From Sphingobium sp. SYK-6 (GTDB lineage Bacteria; Pseudomonadota; Alphaproteobacteria; Sphingomonadales; Sphingomonadaceae), in NCBI RefSeq assembly GCF_000283515.1, contig NC_015976.1, forward strand, positions 1,922,001 to 1,986,000: a DNA stretch of 64,000 nt. The letters run 5' to 3'. Each line of letters begins with the position of its first letter. Position 1 is the first letter of the stretch. This document shows, piece by piece, positions 33,556 to 41,988 of the stretch. The notes under the pieces are model-generated. The model ran no database searches, had not been told where the DNA came from, and saw only the letters and a list, made by a program, of their open reading frames with translations. The translations under genes were made by a program, and so were the position numbers.

Positions 33556-33720
33556 CTATTCGTCGAGCTTGTTCGACACCTTGTTGAAGGTATTCTCCAG
33601 GCTGCCGCCCAGGCTGCTCATGGCGCCGATAGCGGCGACGGCGATGAGAGCGGCGATCAGGCCATATTCGATGGCGGTCGCGCCCTTGTTGTTCTTCATC
33701 ATCTTGCGAACGAAATTCAT
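33556..33720 (-). CDS. Flp family type IVb pilin
   Basis: A 54-aa prepilin that I translated by hand. The prepilin peptidase motif reads NNKGATAIEYGLIAALIAVA: G-A-T-A-I-E-Y with the +5 Glu and adjacent Tyr typical of Flp pilins. A hydrophobic helix and a short Ser/Asn-rich tail (NTFNKVSNKLDE) follow. It builds thin adhesive Tad pili. The ribosome site GAGGAGA is 6 nt upstream. No tad/cpa assembly genes are visible in this window. Confidence 0.92.
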   Translation of the reverse strand: MNFVRKMMKNNKGATAIEYGLIAALIAVAAIGAMSSLGGSLENTFNKVSNKLDE

Positions 33721-33847
33721 GACAGGTCTCCTCGATCTGCAGTACTACAATCACCCGGCCAACAAAAAATCAGTCAGCATCAGGTTTCTAGCGGCAGGAT
33801 CGTTTCCAAAGTCCTAACGTAGAGGTCTGACTGTAAAGAATAGATGG

Positions 33848-34018
33848 TTAACGATTACTCACCTGATTGGCGACATTCGACCACACATTGTTGGTTTTGG
33901 TCGCCATGCTGGTCAGCGCACCGATCATCCCAAGCACGATGAGCGAGATGATGAGGCCATATTCCACTGCGGTCGCGCCGTCCTGCGAGACCAGAATTCT
34001 GCGGATAAGCGAGCGCAC
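33848..34018 (-). CDS. second Flp family type IVb pilin (GTG start)
   Basis: A 56-aa paralogue of the neighbouring pilin: LVSQDGATAVEYGLIISLIV holds the G-A-T-A-V-E-Y processing motif, followed by a hydrophobic helix and an Asn/Thr/Ser-rich tail (KTNNVWSNVANQVSNR). The start is GTG 34018 with AGAGGA 6 nt upstream; the nearest ATG is in another frame. The two pilin genes share orientation with a 127-bp gap holding an AT-rich promoter. The tails differ, so they may be major and minor subunits. Confidence 0.88.
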   Translation of the reverse strand: MRSLIRRILVSQDGATAVEYGLIISLIVLGMIGALTSMATKTNNVWSNVANQVSNR

Positions 34019-34095
34019 CGATTTTTCCTCTGCGACAGGCGATCGTGCATGTGTAAGGGAGAAGAGGTTAATAATTCATAGAGAACTGTAACCAA

Positions 34096-34500
34096 ATGGC
34101 GAAGCAGCCCCTGGTCGTCGTGGCGGCCGCCCTTGTGGATTCAAATACGCGCATTTTTGTCCAGCAACGTCCGCCCGGCAAGGCAATGGCCGGATTGTGG
34201 GAGTTTCCGGGAGGAAAAGTGGAGCCGGGCGAGCAACCCGAGGCAGCGCTGGTGCGCGAGTTGCGCGAGGAACTCGCGATCGAGACCGAAACGGCCTGCC
34301 TCGCGCCTGCGACCTTCGCCACCGGCATGATCGAGGATCGCCCGCTGCTCCTGCTGCTCTACGTATGCCGCAAGTGGAAAGGGCAGGTCGTGCCAACGGA
34401 AGCGAGCGACAGCCGCTGGCTTCACAAGCAGCAGTTGTTCGCGCTCGACATGCCGCCCGCCGACCAGCCGCTCGTCGCCATGCTCGATGCTCTGCTCTGA
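34096..34500 (+). CDS. mutT: MutT-type (8-oxo)dGTP diphosphatase
   Basis: A 134-aa Nudix enzyme with a complete Nudix box GKVEPGEQPEAALVRELREELAIE. The N-terminus (LVVVAAALVDSNTRIFVQQR) followed by PPGKAMAGLWEFPGG and the C-terminal ADQPLVAMLDALL match MutT, which removes oxidised dGTP from the nucleotide pool. In alphaproteobacteria this protein is often near secretion or carbamoylation genes. Here it precedes a convergent methyltransferase with a 1-bp gap between stops. Confidence 0.92.
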   Translation: MAKQPLVVVAAALVDSNTRIFVQQRPPGKAMAGLWEFPGGKVEPGEQPEAALVRELREELAIETETACLAPATFATGMIEDRPLLLLLYVCRKWKGQVVPTEASDSRWLHKQQLFALDMPPADQPLVAMLDALL

Positions 34501-34501
34501 C

Positions 34502-35368
34502 TCATCCGGTCGGCTTGGGCCCTGAGGGGCGCAAGGCATCGGCAAGGGAGACCGTAGCGCTGCCGCGTCGTGCAGGCTTGGGCTGGGTGGCGCTGGGATG
34601 CCAGCCGCTCCCGTGCAGGATCACGAATTTCTCGGTGACCCGTCCATCGGGCTCGGCTTCCTGCGCGAAATGGTCTGCCGCGCGCACCAGCGCGGCGCGG
34701 GTGAGCGGCGGGGAAGGCGAAGCGAGGCACTGTGCCGCGCCCATGCCGCGTAGGTCTCCCAGCAGACCGAACAGCGATCCATATCGCACGTTGAGGGTCT
34801 GCTGATCCGCGACCGGCATGGCGAAGCCGGCACGGGCCAGCAGATCGCCCAGTGCGCGCACATCCACTTGCGGATGAAGGCGCTGCGCCGGCCGGTCGCC
34901 ATCGGCTGCCATCAGCGCCGCCCTGAGCCGGGGGAGCGAACCCGCGCCGACGAAGCTCACCAGCAGCAATCCATCAGGCTCCAGCACGCGATTCATCGCG
35001 ATCAGCGCGCCGGGCAAGTCGTTCACCGTATCCAGCGTCCCGCAGCACAGGATCAGGTCGAAGGCACCCGCCTCATAAGGCAAGGCGTCTTCGCTCACCT
35101 GCTCGCCCTGCGCCCGGGCGGCCCACACTGCCCCGGGATCCGCACAGGTCACCTGGCCATAGCCGGTTGCCGACAGATAGTCCCGCAGCCTTGTGTCCGG
35201 ACAACCGATGACGAGAACGCGGGAAAAGCTGCGCGAGACGTCGCCCAGGCGCTCCAGCAACTCCTCCGCCATGGCGGCATAAAGGAAGTCGTGGCGCTGG
35301 AAGGTTGCGGCGGCCCGGTCGCGCCGCGATGCGCGCAAGGCCGGATCGAAGATGCGAGGAACGTTCAT
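34502..35368 (-). CDS. SAM-dependent methyltransferase (BioC/NDUFAF5-like)
   Basis: A 288-aa class I methyltransferase. The N-terminus (MNVPRIFDPALRASRRDRAA with the following FQRHDFLYAAMAEELLERL) and the SAM motif VLVIGCPDTRLRDYLSATG resemble the NDUFAF5/BioC-like family. In alphaproteobacteria that family is thought to act on respiratory complex I or on lipids. The DLILCCGTLDTVNDLPGALI motif is in place of motif II. Motif I lacks the usual GxGxG. The start was chosen at ATG 35368, where the family begins. It diverges from comF with 43 bp between starts. Confidence 0.85.
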   Translation of the reverse strand: MNVPRIFDPALRASRRDRAAATFQRHDFLYAAMAEELLERLGDVSRSFSRVLVIGCPDTRLRDYLSATGYGQVTCADPGAVWAARAQGEQVSEDALPYEAGAFDLILCCGTLDTVNDLPGALIAMNRVLEPDGLLLVSFVGAGSLPRLRAALMAADGDRPAQRLHPQVDVRALGDLLARAGFAMPVADQQTLNVRYGSLFGLLGDLRGMGAAQCLASPSPPLTRAALVRAADHFAQEAEPDGRVTEKFVILHGSGWHPSATQPKPARRGSATVSLADALRPSGPKPTG

Positions 35369-35411
35369 CTCGGGCTTGTGCCGTCTGCGGACGCGTGGAA
35401 CAAGCCGTTTC

Positions 35412-36158
35412 ATGGGGGTTTTTCCGTTTTTGAGGTCCGCGGTCCGGCCGGTGCTGGACTATGCCCTTCCGCCGCGTTGCCCGGCGTGCGGCGTGATCGT
35501 GGCCGAACCGGAAACGCTTTGCGCCGCCTGCTGGTCGACCATCGATTTTCTCGGGGAGCCGCTGTGCACGATCTGCGGGAGCGATCTCCCGCATGGCAGC
35601 GGGGAAGGGATCGCCTGCGGAGCCTGTCTCGCCACGCCCCCGCCTTATGACCGGGCCCGTGCGGTGATGCGCTATGGGGACGTCGCGCGGACCATGGCGC
35701 ATCGGCTCAAATATGGTCGCCGGGTCAGCCTGGCCCGGTTCATGGCGATGCATATGGCCCGACTACTCGAGGATAGCGAAACGGCCGACCGGCTGCTTCT
35801 CCCGGTGCCCTTGCACCGATGGCGCATCTGGTCGCGCGGCTTCAACCAGGCGGCGCTGATCGCAGGGCATATGCGGCGGGAGACGGGGATCGCGCTGGAG
35901 CTGGATCTGCTGCGCCGGGTGAGAAACACGCCGCCGCTCCATGCCCTCTCCCGGCGCGAGCGCAGCCGGATCGTGAGCGGGGCATTCGTGCTGGCGCCCG
36001 GCGCCAGGGCGAAGATCGAGGGCCGGCGCGTCGTTCTGGTCGATGACATCTGGACGACGGGGGCGACGGCGACGGCCTGTGCCCGGTTGCTCAAGCGGAA
36101 TGGAGCGGCCCGGGTGGAGATCCTCTGCTGGACGCGCGTCTCGCAGGCGGACGATTGA
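35412..36158 (+). CDS. ComF family amidophosphoribosyltransferase-like protein
   Basis: A 248-aa ComF protein. The N-terminal cysteine-rich part has CPACGVI, LCAACW, LCTICGSDLP and CGACLA, a double zinc-finger. The C-terminal PRTase domain carries the diphosphate-binding loop RRVVLVDDIWTTGATATACA. ComF is needed for DNA uptake in competent bacteria, but homologues are widespread in non-competent species, so a role in DNA or nucleotide metabolism is not proven. ATG 35412 is preferred over the frame start at 35352, which lies inside the opposite gene. Confidence 0.93.
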   Translation: MGVFPFLRSAVRPVLDYALPPRCPACGVIVAEPETLCAACWSTIDFLGEPLCTICGSDLPHGSGEGIACGACLATPPPYDRARAVMRYGDVARTMAHRLKYGRRVSLARFMAMHMARLLEDSETADRLLLPVPLHRWRIWSRGFNQAALIAGHMRRETGIALELDLLRRVRNTPPLHALSRRERSRIVSGAFVLAPGARAKIEGRRVVLVDDIWTTGATATACARLLKRNGAARVEILCWTRVSQADD

Positions 36159-36215
36159 CAATCCCGTCCGCCGCTCCAACATCCGGGAAAGAAAAAAGAA
36201 AGGAAGCGCATCGCC

Positions 36216-36473
36216 ATGCATCAGGTCGAGATCTATACGCGCGCGTTCTGCGGCTATTGCGCTCGCGCTCTTGCCTTGCTCCGTGACAAGGGCGTGGCGT
36301 TCGAGGAATATGACATCACGATGGGCGGCCCCGGCCGCGCGGAAATGATCCAGCGCGCCAATGGCCGCGCCACCGTGCCGCAGATCTTCATCGACGGTCA
36401 GCATGTGGGCGGGTGCGACGATCTCATGGCGCTGGAGGTCAGCGGGAAGCTCGACGAGCGCCTCGGGCTCTGA
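36216..36473 (+). CDS. grxC: glutaredoxin 3
   Basis: An 85-aa dithiol glutaredoxin. The active site in YTRAFCGYCARALALL is C-G-Y-C rather than the common C-P-Y-C. The GSH-binding residues TVPQIFIDGQHVGGCDDLMA are typical of GrxC. It reduces protein disulphides and glutathione mixed disulphides. It is followed by a nitrilase gene and a DUF1178 gene, an order common in alphaproteobacteria. Confidence 0.94.
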   Translation: MHQVEIYTRAFCGYCARALALLRDKGVAFEEYDITMGGPGRAEMIQRANGRATVPQIFIDGQHVGGCDDLMALEVSGKLDERLGL

Positions 36474-36489
36474 AGCGGGCGCCCGAGTC

Positions 36490-37317
36490 ATGCGGATCGC
36501 GCTGTTCCAGATGAATACCGGTATCGACCCGCAGGCGAATGCGTCAGCGCTCGTTGCCGGAATCAAGGAGGCTGCCCGTAGCGGCGCCGGGATATTGTTT
36601 ACCCCGGAAATGTCGGGCTGTCTCGACAGGGACCGGCAGCGCTCCGGGAGCGTGATTGTCCACGAGGAGCAGGACGCCGTGCTCTCGGCCGTCCGGGCAG
36701 CAGCGCAGGACGCCGGCATATGGGTCCATCTGGGCTCGCTGGCGATCGCCGATGAGCATCAGCCGGGCAAGCGCCGCAACCGGGGCTATCTCATCGACCC
36801 CGCCGGGAATATCCGGGCCCGCTATGACAAGATCCATCTTTTCGATGTCGATCTGCCGACCGGCGAGAGCTGGCGGGAATCGAATAGCTATGTCGCGGGA
36901 GAGCAGCCCGTCGCCACCCAGACGCCATGGGGTCGGCTCGGACTGACGATCTGCTATGACCTGCGTTTTCCCGCCCTGTTCAGCGCACTCAGTGATGCCG
37001 GTGCGAATATCATCTCGGTGCCGGCCGCATTCACGGTGCCGACCGGCGAGGCGCACTGGCATGTGCTGCTGCGCGCCCGGGCGATTGAATCGGCAAGTTT
37101 CATCGTTGCGGCGGCGCAATGCGGACGGCATGAGGATGGCCGCCACACTTATGGCCACAGCCTGGTCGTCGATCCGTGGGGCACCGTCCTTCTCGACGCC
37201 GGTCAGACGATCGGCATCCATTATGTGGACCTGCCCCTCGATCGGCTGGAAGATGTGCGAACGAGAATACCGGCCCTGCGGCATCGCAAGCCGATCGGAG
37301 ACGTTGTGATTTCATGA
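36490..37317 (+). CDS. carbon-nitrogen hydrolase (Nit1-like)
   Basis: A 275-aa nitrilase-superfamily hydrolase. The Glu-Lys-Cys triad is Glu40 in GILFTPEMSGCL, Lys in YDKIHLFDVDLP, and Cys in LGLTICYDLRFPALFS. This pattern matches the Nit1/deaminated-glutathione amidase branch, which fits its place next to grxC. The 3' end overlaps the DUF1178 gene by 4 bp. The family is clear, the substrate inferred. Confidence 0.92.
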   Translation: MRIALFQMNTGIDPQANASALVAGIKEAARSGAGILFTPEMSGCLDRDRQRSGSVIVHEEQDAVLSAVRAAAQDAGIWVHLGSLAIADEHQPGKRRNRGYLIDPAGNIRARYDKIHLFDVDLPTGESWRESNSYVAGEQPVATQTPWGRLGLTICYDLRFPALFSALSDAGANIISVPAAFTVPTGEAHWHVLLRARAIESASFIVAAAQCGRHEDGRHTYGHSLVVDPWGTVLLDAGQTIGIHYVDLPLDRLEDVRTRIPALRHRKPIGDVVIS

Positions 37318-37790
37318 TTTCCTTCGACCTTCAATGTTCCAGCAACCACATCTTCGAAGGCTGGTTTCGGTCTGGCGCCGATTATGAGGAGCAGCGCAGG
37401 GCAGGGCAGATCCACTGCCCGACGTGCGGCTGCCCGACGATTTCCAAGGCCGTCATGGCGCCGGCCGTGGCCATGAAGGGCAATCGCCGCAGCGATCTTG
37501 CCGGCCGTTCCGACAAGCAACCGGGGATTCCGCAGGATCCGCAGGTCCATGCGGAGCGCGTTCAGCACCTCCTTGATGCGCTGGCGAGCGCCCAGGCGGA
37601 AATGTTGAAGGAATCCCGCTGGGTAGGCGCCGACTTTGCCGAGCAGGCGAGGGCCATTCATTATGGGGAAGCCGAGCCCGCGATCCTCCACGGCGTCGCA
37701 AAGCCGGCGGACGCCAAGGAGATGCTGGAGGAGGGGATCCCCATCGCGCCGCTTCTCGTGCCGATCGCGCCGCCTGACGAATTGCACTGA
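37314..37790 (+). CDS. DUF1178 family protein
   Basis: A 158-aa protein. The N-terminus MISFDLQCSSNHIFEGWFRS and the following CPTCGCPTISKAVMAP carry the conserved CxxC-type zinc site of DUF1178. The C-terminus has RVQHLLDALASAQAEMLKES and KPADAKEMLEEGIPIAPLL typical of the family. The function is unknown. It overlaps the nitrilase gene by 4 bp. This grxC-nitrilase-DUF1178 order recurs in alphaproteobacteria. Confidence 0.93.
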   Translation: MISFDLQCSSNHIFEGWFRSGADYEEQRRAGQIHCPTCGCPTISKAVMAPAVAMKGNRRSDLAGRSDKQPGIPQDPQVHAERVQHLLDALASAQAEMLKESRWVGADFAEQARAIHYGEAEPAILHGVAKPADAKEMLEEGIPIAPLLVPIAPPDELH

Positions 37791-37869
37791 ATTGCAGCCG
37801 GACCGACCACAGGCTTCAAGGCGGTGGACATTGACCCGGTCCAAGCGGCACAATAGGAGCGCATGGCAT

Positions 37870-37946
37870 GCGCCCGTAGCTCAGCAGGATAGAGCATCAG
37901 ATTCCTAATCTGGGGGCCACAGGTTCGAATCCTGTCGGGCGCACCA
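37870..37946 (+). tRNA. tRNA-Arg (anticodon CCT)
   Basis: A complete 77-nt tRNA with encoded CCA. Acceptor GCGCCCG pairs with CGGGCGC. The anticodon stem CAGA/TCTG encloses loop TTCCTAA with anticodon CCT at 37904-37906. The T-arm is ACAGG-TTCGAAT-CCTGT. It decodes AGG. It is a different isoacceptor from the attachment-site tRNA-Arg(ACG) fragment at 5595-5638. Confidence 0.97.
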
Positions 37947-38055
37947 ATCCTTAACGCGTCGGATGGCATGCGTGCTTTGACGGAGAAGCAGACATGAACT
38001 GGAGCGATCCCCGACGCGGCCGTCCCGAGGGAGCGATCCTTTGACGGGGCCGACT

Positions 38056-38919
38056 ATGGAAAACGAGCGAATGGCGCCGCCGCGCGGCGAAGCGGCCTGG
38101 CGGCAGGCGCGGCTGCTCAATGTGTGGATCGACGATCTTTCGGTCCAGGAACTGGTCGAGCACCTCGACAATGACGTACTCTTCACCGTCAATTCCGATC
38201 ATCTCTACCAGCTCCAGCGCAACCCGGACTTCGCCGCCGCTTATGCGGACGCCACGATCGTGTCGTGCGACAGCAAATATGTCAGGGGCGGCGTGCTGGC
38301 GCTTGGTCGAGGCCCCATGCGCAAGGCGTGCGGATCGGACATCGTGCCGGCTTACTGGCAACATCACGCATCCAATCCCGATGTGCGGATGTTCCTTCTG
38401 GGCGCAAAGCCGGGCGTGGCGGCCATGGCGCAGGCCCGCATCAATCGCTTGGCCGGTCGTGATATCGTCGTCGGCGCGCATGGACCGTCGATGAACTTCG
38501 TCAATGACGAAGCCGAATGCGCCGCGGCCATCGAGATGATCAACGCGTCAGGCGCGACCTGTCTCGTCGTGGGGCTCGGCGCGCCCAAGCAGGAAATCTG
38601 GATCAGCAAGCATCGGCATCGCATGCCCGGCGTGAAGGTCTTCATGGGCGTGGGCGCAACGATCGATTATGAGGCCGAGGCCGTGGTGCGAGCGCCCAAA
38701 TGGGTGCGCGCCATCGCGATGGAATGGCTCCATCGGGTGCTCAGCGATCCGAAGCGCTATGCCATGCGCTATCTGCGGAACACGGAATTCTTCTGGCTGG
38801 TGCTGCTCGATGGTCTTGGCCGATACCGGCCGCCGGCATTTCTTTCGCCAGTCACCGCGGCGCGAAAGACAAGGCCGGAGACCGGCGGCGCTGAACCGGA
38901 AGCGGCGATCACGGGCTGA
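38056..38919 (+). CDS. WecG/TagA/CpsF family glycosyltransferase
   Basis: A 287-aa GT26 enzyme that adds a sugar to a lipid-linked surface-polysaccharide intermediate. Conserved pieces are LLNVWIDDLSVQELVEHL, TVNSDHLYQLQRNPDFAAAY, RKACGSDIVPAYWQHHASNP, MFLLGAKPGVAAMA, LVVGLGAPKQEIWI and KVFMGVGATIDYEA. The C-terminal Arg/Trp-rich helix (APKWVRAIAMEWLHRVLSDP) is typical for membrane association. No other polysaccharide genes are adjacent, so the polymer is unknown. The start at ATG 38056 is inside a slightly longer TTG frame. Confidence 0.92.
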   Translation: MENERMAPPRGEAAWRQARLLNVWIDDLSVQELVEHLDNDVLFTVNSDHLYQLQRNPDFAAAYADATIVSCDSKYVRGGVLALGRGPMRKACGSDIVPAYWQHHASNPDVRMFLLGAKPGVAAMAQARINRLAGRDIVVGAHGPSMNFVNDEAECAAAIEMINASGATCLVVGLGAPKQEIWISKHRHRMPGVKVFMGVGATIDYEAEAVVRAPKWVRAIAMEWLHRVLSDPKRYAMRYLRNTEFFWLVLLDGLGRYRPPAFLSPVTAARKTRPETGGAEPEAAITG

Positions 38920-38974
38920 TGCGCGCGCCGAGCACCCCTTTCATTTAACATAATATATATTATCGGACTTTGAG

Positions 38975-39751
38975 ATGAGCAGCAGGGCGGCGGACATAAC
39001 TCCCCTTCAGGATATCATGGCGCGGCTGCGTGATCCGGAGCACGGTTGTCCGTGGGACGTCGCACAGGACTTCGCTTCAATCGCGCCGTACACGATCGAG
39101 GAAGCCTATGAAGTCGCGGACGCGATCCAGCGGGACGACATGGCCGGACTCAAGGACGAGCTTGGCGACCTGCTGCTTCAGGTGGTGTTCCACAGCCGGA
39201 TGGCTCAGGAAGCCGGATCGTTCGACTTATCCGACGTTATCACAGCCATTTGCGAGAAGATGGTGAGACGTCATCCGCACGTTTTCGGCGATGGCGGCGC
39301 ATCGCCCGGCTGGGACGAGATCAAGGCGGCGGAACGCGCGGAGAAAGATGACGGCGATCATTCGGCGCTGGCCGGCGTTGCGGTGGCATTGCCGGCGCTG
39401 GCCCGCGCCGAGAAGCTCCAGAAACGCGCCGCGCGCGTGGGCTTCGACTGGGACAATGTCGAAGATGTCCGTAACAAGATACTGGAAGAAATGGAGGAGG
39501 TCTCCGACGCCGTCGGCTCGGAGGCGCTTGAGGAAGAGATAGGCGACCTGCTGTTCGCGGTGACCAATCTCGCTCGCCATCACAAGGTTGATCCCGAAAC
39601 TGCGCTCCGGCGGGCCAACGCCAAGTTCGAGCGCCGCTTCCGTGCCATGGAGGCCATGGCCGGCACCGATTTTCCCGGGCTTTCGCTGGGTGATCAGGAA
39701 GCGCTCTGGCAGGCCGTGAAAGCAGCGGAGAAGTCGGCCGGACGCGACTGA
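38975..39751 (+). CDS. mazG: nucleoside triphosphate pyrophosphohydrolase MazG
   Basis: A 258-aa all-alpha NTP-PPase with two MazG domains. The first has CPWDVAQDFASIAPYTIEEA and ELGDLLLQVVFHSRMAQE (EExxD-type metal site). The second has LEEMEEVSDAVGSEALEEEI and GDLLFAVTNLARH. It hydrolyses NTPs and can lower (p)ppGpp. The upstream 55 bp contains an AT-rich palindromic stretch (ATAATATATATTAT) that may be part of the promoter. It converges with hflX. Confidence 0.95.
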   Translation: MSSRAADITPLQDIMARLRDPEHGCPWDVAQDFASIAPYTIEEAYEVADAIQRDDMAGLKDELGDLLLQVVFHSRMAQEAGSFDLSDVITAICEKMVRRHPHVFGDGGASPGWDEIKAAERAEKDDGDHSALAGVAVALPALARAEKLQKRAARVGFDWDNVEDVRNKILEEMEEVSDAVGSEALEEEIGDLLFAVTNLARHHKVDPETALRRANAKFERRFRAMEAMAGTDFPGLSLGDQEALWQAVKAAEKSAGRD

Positions 39752-39890
39752 CCGGGCTTCCCCGGCCGGCCTTCCGGCAATCTCATTGAGCGAGCTCGGC
39801 GCAGCCAGCCGCTGTTTTAAGCCTTGGAAGACCTGAAAGGGCGCCCCTTCCCCCTCCCCGCGCCCGGTGCTTGCGGGCGCAGCGACGGTC

Positions 39891-41210
39891 TCAGTTGCTA
39901 TGGAGGCGAAGGAAGCGCTCATGGTCGGCGGGCGCCATGCGGACCGACACATGCACCGTTGCGGTTTCGCCCGACGTATCGTGCTCTTCCAGGAGCACAT
40001 CGCCATGCGCATGGAGCCAGGCCAGCGCAGCGCCGTCGCCGCCGTCCAGCGTGATCTCGTAACGGCGATGGCCTTTCGCCAGAATATCCGAGAGCATGCG
40101 CCGCAACGCGTCCACCCCCTCCCCGGTCAGCGCCGAGACGATGGCGACATTGCCCTCCTGCTCGGCGCGAGCGCGCACGGCGGCAAGGCGCTCCGGATCC
40201 TCGATCAGGTCGGCCTTGTTCCAGATCTCGATGATCGGCGCGACCGGCCCCCCCCCTTCATGCGCCGCGTCCGGCGCTTCCGCCTTCCCGGCCGACCCGT
40301 CCTCGTCCGCCGGTGCGGCACCAAGATCGGCGAGAACATCGAGAACGTCCGCTTTCTGCGCCTCGGTATCGGGATGCGCAATGTCCCGCACATGGAGGAT
40401 GAGGTCGGCCGACAGCACTTCCTCCAGCGTCGCGCGAAAAGCGGCGATGAGCTGGTGGGGCAGATCCGAGACGAAACCCACTGTGTCGGAGAGGATCGCC
40501 TTGTCGATGCCCGGCAGGCTGATCTGGCGCATGGTGGGATCGAGCGTGGCGAACAGCATGTCCTGCGCCATGACATCTGCGCCCGTCAGCCGATTGAAAA
40601 GCGTCGATTTTCCGGCGTTGGTATAGCCGACGAGCGCGATCACCGGCCAGGGCGCGCGCTGACGGCGGGCCCGGTGCAGCCCCCGCGTACGCGTCACCTG
40701 ATCCAGCTCCCGCCGGATGCGGGCCATGCGATCGCGGATCATGCGCCGGTCCGCCTCGATCTGCGTCTCGCCGGGACCGCCAAGGAACCCGAAGCCGCCG
40801 CGCTGACGCTCAAGATGCGTCCAACTCCGCACGAGCCGGCCGGCCTGATAATCGAGATGCGCCAGCTCGACCTGGAGCCGGCCTTCCGCCGTCGCGGCGC
40901 GTTCGCCGAAAATTTCCAGGATGAGCCCGGTGCGATCAATGACTTTCGCGGACCAGGCCTTCTCCAGATTGCTTTGCTGGACCGGCGTCAAATTATTGTC
41001 GACGACGACCAGCTCGGCTTCGGCCTGTGCGACCAGTGCGCCGATCTCCTCGACCTGACCGGACCCGAACAGGGCGGCCGGTCGCGACTGGCGGACGCGC
41101 CAGACGCCTGTCTCCACGACGTCCAGCCCGATGGCCAGCGCCAGGCCACGCGCTTCCTCGAGACGTGCGGAGACGTCGCGCCGCTGCCGCCCGCCAAGGT
41201 CGGCATGCAC
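39891..41210 (-). CDS. hflX: GTPase HflX
   Basis: A 439-aa ribosome-associated GTPase, involved in 50S splitting and rescue. The N-terminal domain (ALFGSGQVEEIGALV, LVVVDNNLTPVQQSNLEKAW, DRTGLILEIF) and the GETQIEADRRMIRDRM region precede the G domain: P-loop VALVGYTNAGKSTLFNRLTG-type sequence (GYTNAGKST), LFATLDPTMR, DTVGFVSDLP and NKADLIED. The only in-frame canonical start is GTG 41210. The open frame continues 19 codons upstream to a TGA at 41268 and encodes HFTEREEVARGARAVV, which resembles the normal HflX N-terminus. The real start is therefore uncertain. Confidence 0.93.
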   Translation of the reverse strand: MHADLGGRQRRDVSARLEEARGLALAIGLDVVETGVWRVRQSRPAALFGSGQVEEIGALVAQAEAELVVVDNNLTPVQQSNLEKAWSAKVIDRTGLILEIFGERAATAEGRLQVELAHLDYQAGRLVRSWTHLERQRGGFGFLGGPGETQIEADRRMIRDRMARIRRELDQVTRTRGLHRARRQRAPWPVIALVGYTNAGKSTLFNRLTGADVMAQDMLFATLDPTMRQISLPGIDKAILSDTVGFVSDLPHQLIAAFRATLEEVLSADLILHVRDIAHPDTEAQKADVLDVLADLGAAPADEDGSAGKAEAPDAAHEGGGPVAPIIEIWNKADLIEDPERLAAVRARAEQEGNVAIVSALTGEGVDALRRMLSDILAKGHRRYEITLDGGDGAALAWLHAHGDVLLEEHDTSGETATVHVSVRMAPADHERFLRLHSN

Positions 41211-41280
41211 AACGACAGCCCGCGCCCCGCGCGCGACCTCCTCACGTTCTGTGAAATGGGCGATGGTTCAGACTCGCCGG

Positions 41281-41769
41281 TCAGTCTTCGTCATCGTCGC
41301 TCTCCCCGGAGAGATCGAGCGGATGCGCAGGCTGAACCGTGGAAATCGCATGCTTGTAGACGAGCTGGACAAGGCCATCGCGCTGAAGAAGCATGCAGAA
41401 CAGGTCGAAAGCGGAAATCTCGCCCTGAAGCATGACGCCGTTCACGAGGAACATCGTCACCGGCTCGCCGGACTTGTGAACCGCCGAGAGGAAAATCTCC
41501 TGCAGCAGCTTGGGCTTGCGTTCATTGGCGGAAAAGGCGGACTCGATCTTCGAGAGATCGAGCGGATGCGCCGGCATGACCGTGGAGATTGCGTGCTTGT
41601 AAACCAGCTGGGTCTGACCGTCCCGGCGCAGCAGCACGGAGAAGTTGTCGAACCAGGTCACGATGCCCTGAAGCTTGACGCCCTTCACGAGAAACATCGT
41701 CACCGGAGTCTTGCTCTTGCGGAGACTATTGAGAAAAATGTCCTGAAGATTGTTAAGTTTATCGGCCAT
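41281..41769 (-). CDS. hfq: RNA chaperone Hfq, tandem double-domain form
   Basis: A 162-aa protein made of two complete Hfq/Sm domains, at residues ~5-72 and ~87-153, against the usual single ~65-residue domain. Each has the Sm1 part (VTMFLVKG / VTMFLVNG) and the Sm2 hallmark VYKHAISTV. Domain 1 keeps the basic rim RKSK after LQDIFLNSL; domain 2 has HKSG. The C-terminus is acidic (SGESDDDED). Hfq pairs small RNAs with mRNAs. A double-domain Hfq is known from Zymomonas, a relative. It lies between hflX and ntrX, the usual alphaproteobacterial context. Confidence 0.96.
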   Translation of the reverse strand: MADKLNNLQDIFLNSLRKSKTPVTMFLVKGVKLQGIVTWFDNFSVLLRRDGQTQLVYKHAISTVMPAHPLDLSKIESAFSANERKPKLLQEIFLSAVHKSGEPVTMFLVNGVMLQGEISAFDLFCMLLQRDGLVQLVYKHAISTVQPAHPLDLSGESDDDED

Positions 41770-41988
41770 TTTTAACTCCTGTTATTGGCGGGTCGCTGCC
41801 CGCATCGCGTCCAGTCTGAACGTCGATTGCCCCACCCTGCGTGGGGACGGCTGGAAACCTAGGCGATTCCCCGGGGGAAATCCAGCCATAGCCTGCTGCA
41901 ATGCACAAAAGCCATTCATGACAGCCATCCCCCAGGCCAGCGGCTCATTCCGTCGATCGCGCGCAAGGCGCGAGGCGTTTCCCGCGCC

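Noticed and set aside
38948..38962. AT palindrome before mazG as an FNR or regulator site
   Set aside because: ATAATATATATTAT is simple AT alternation and may be only promoter DNA; it does not match the FNR consensus TTGAT-N4-ATCAA.
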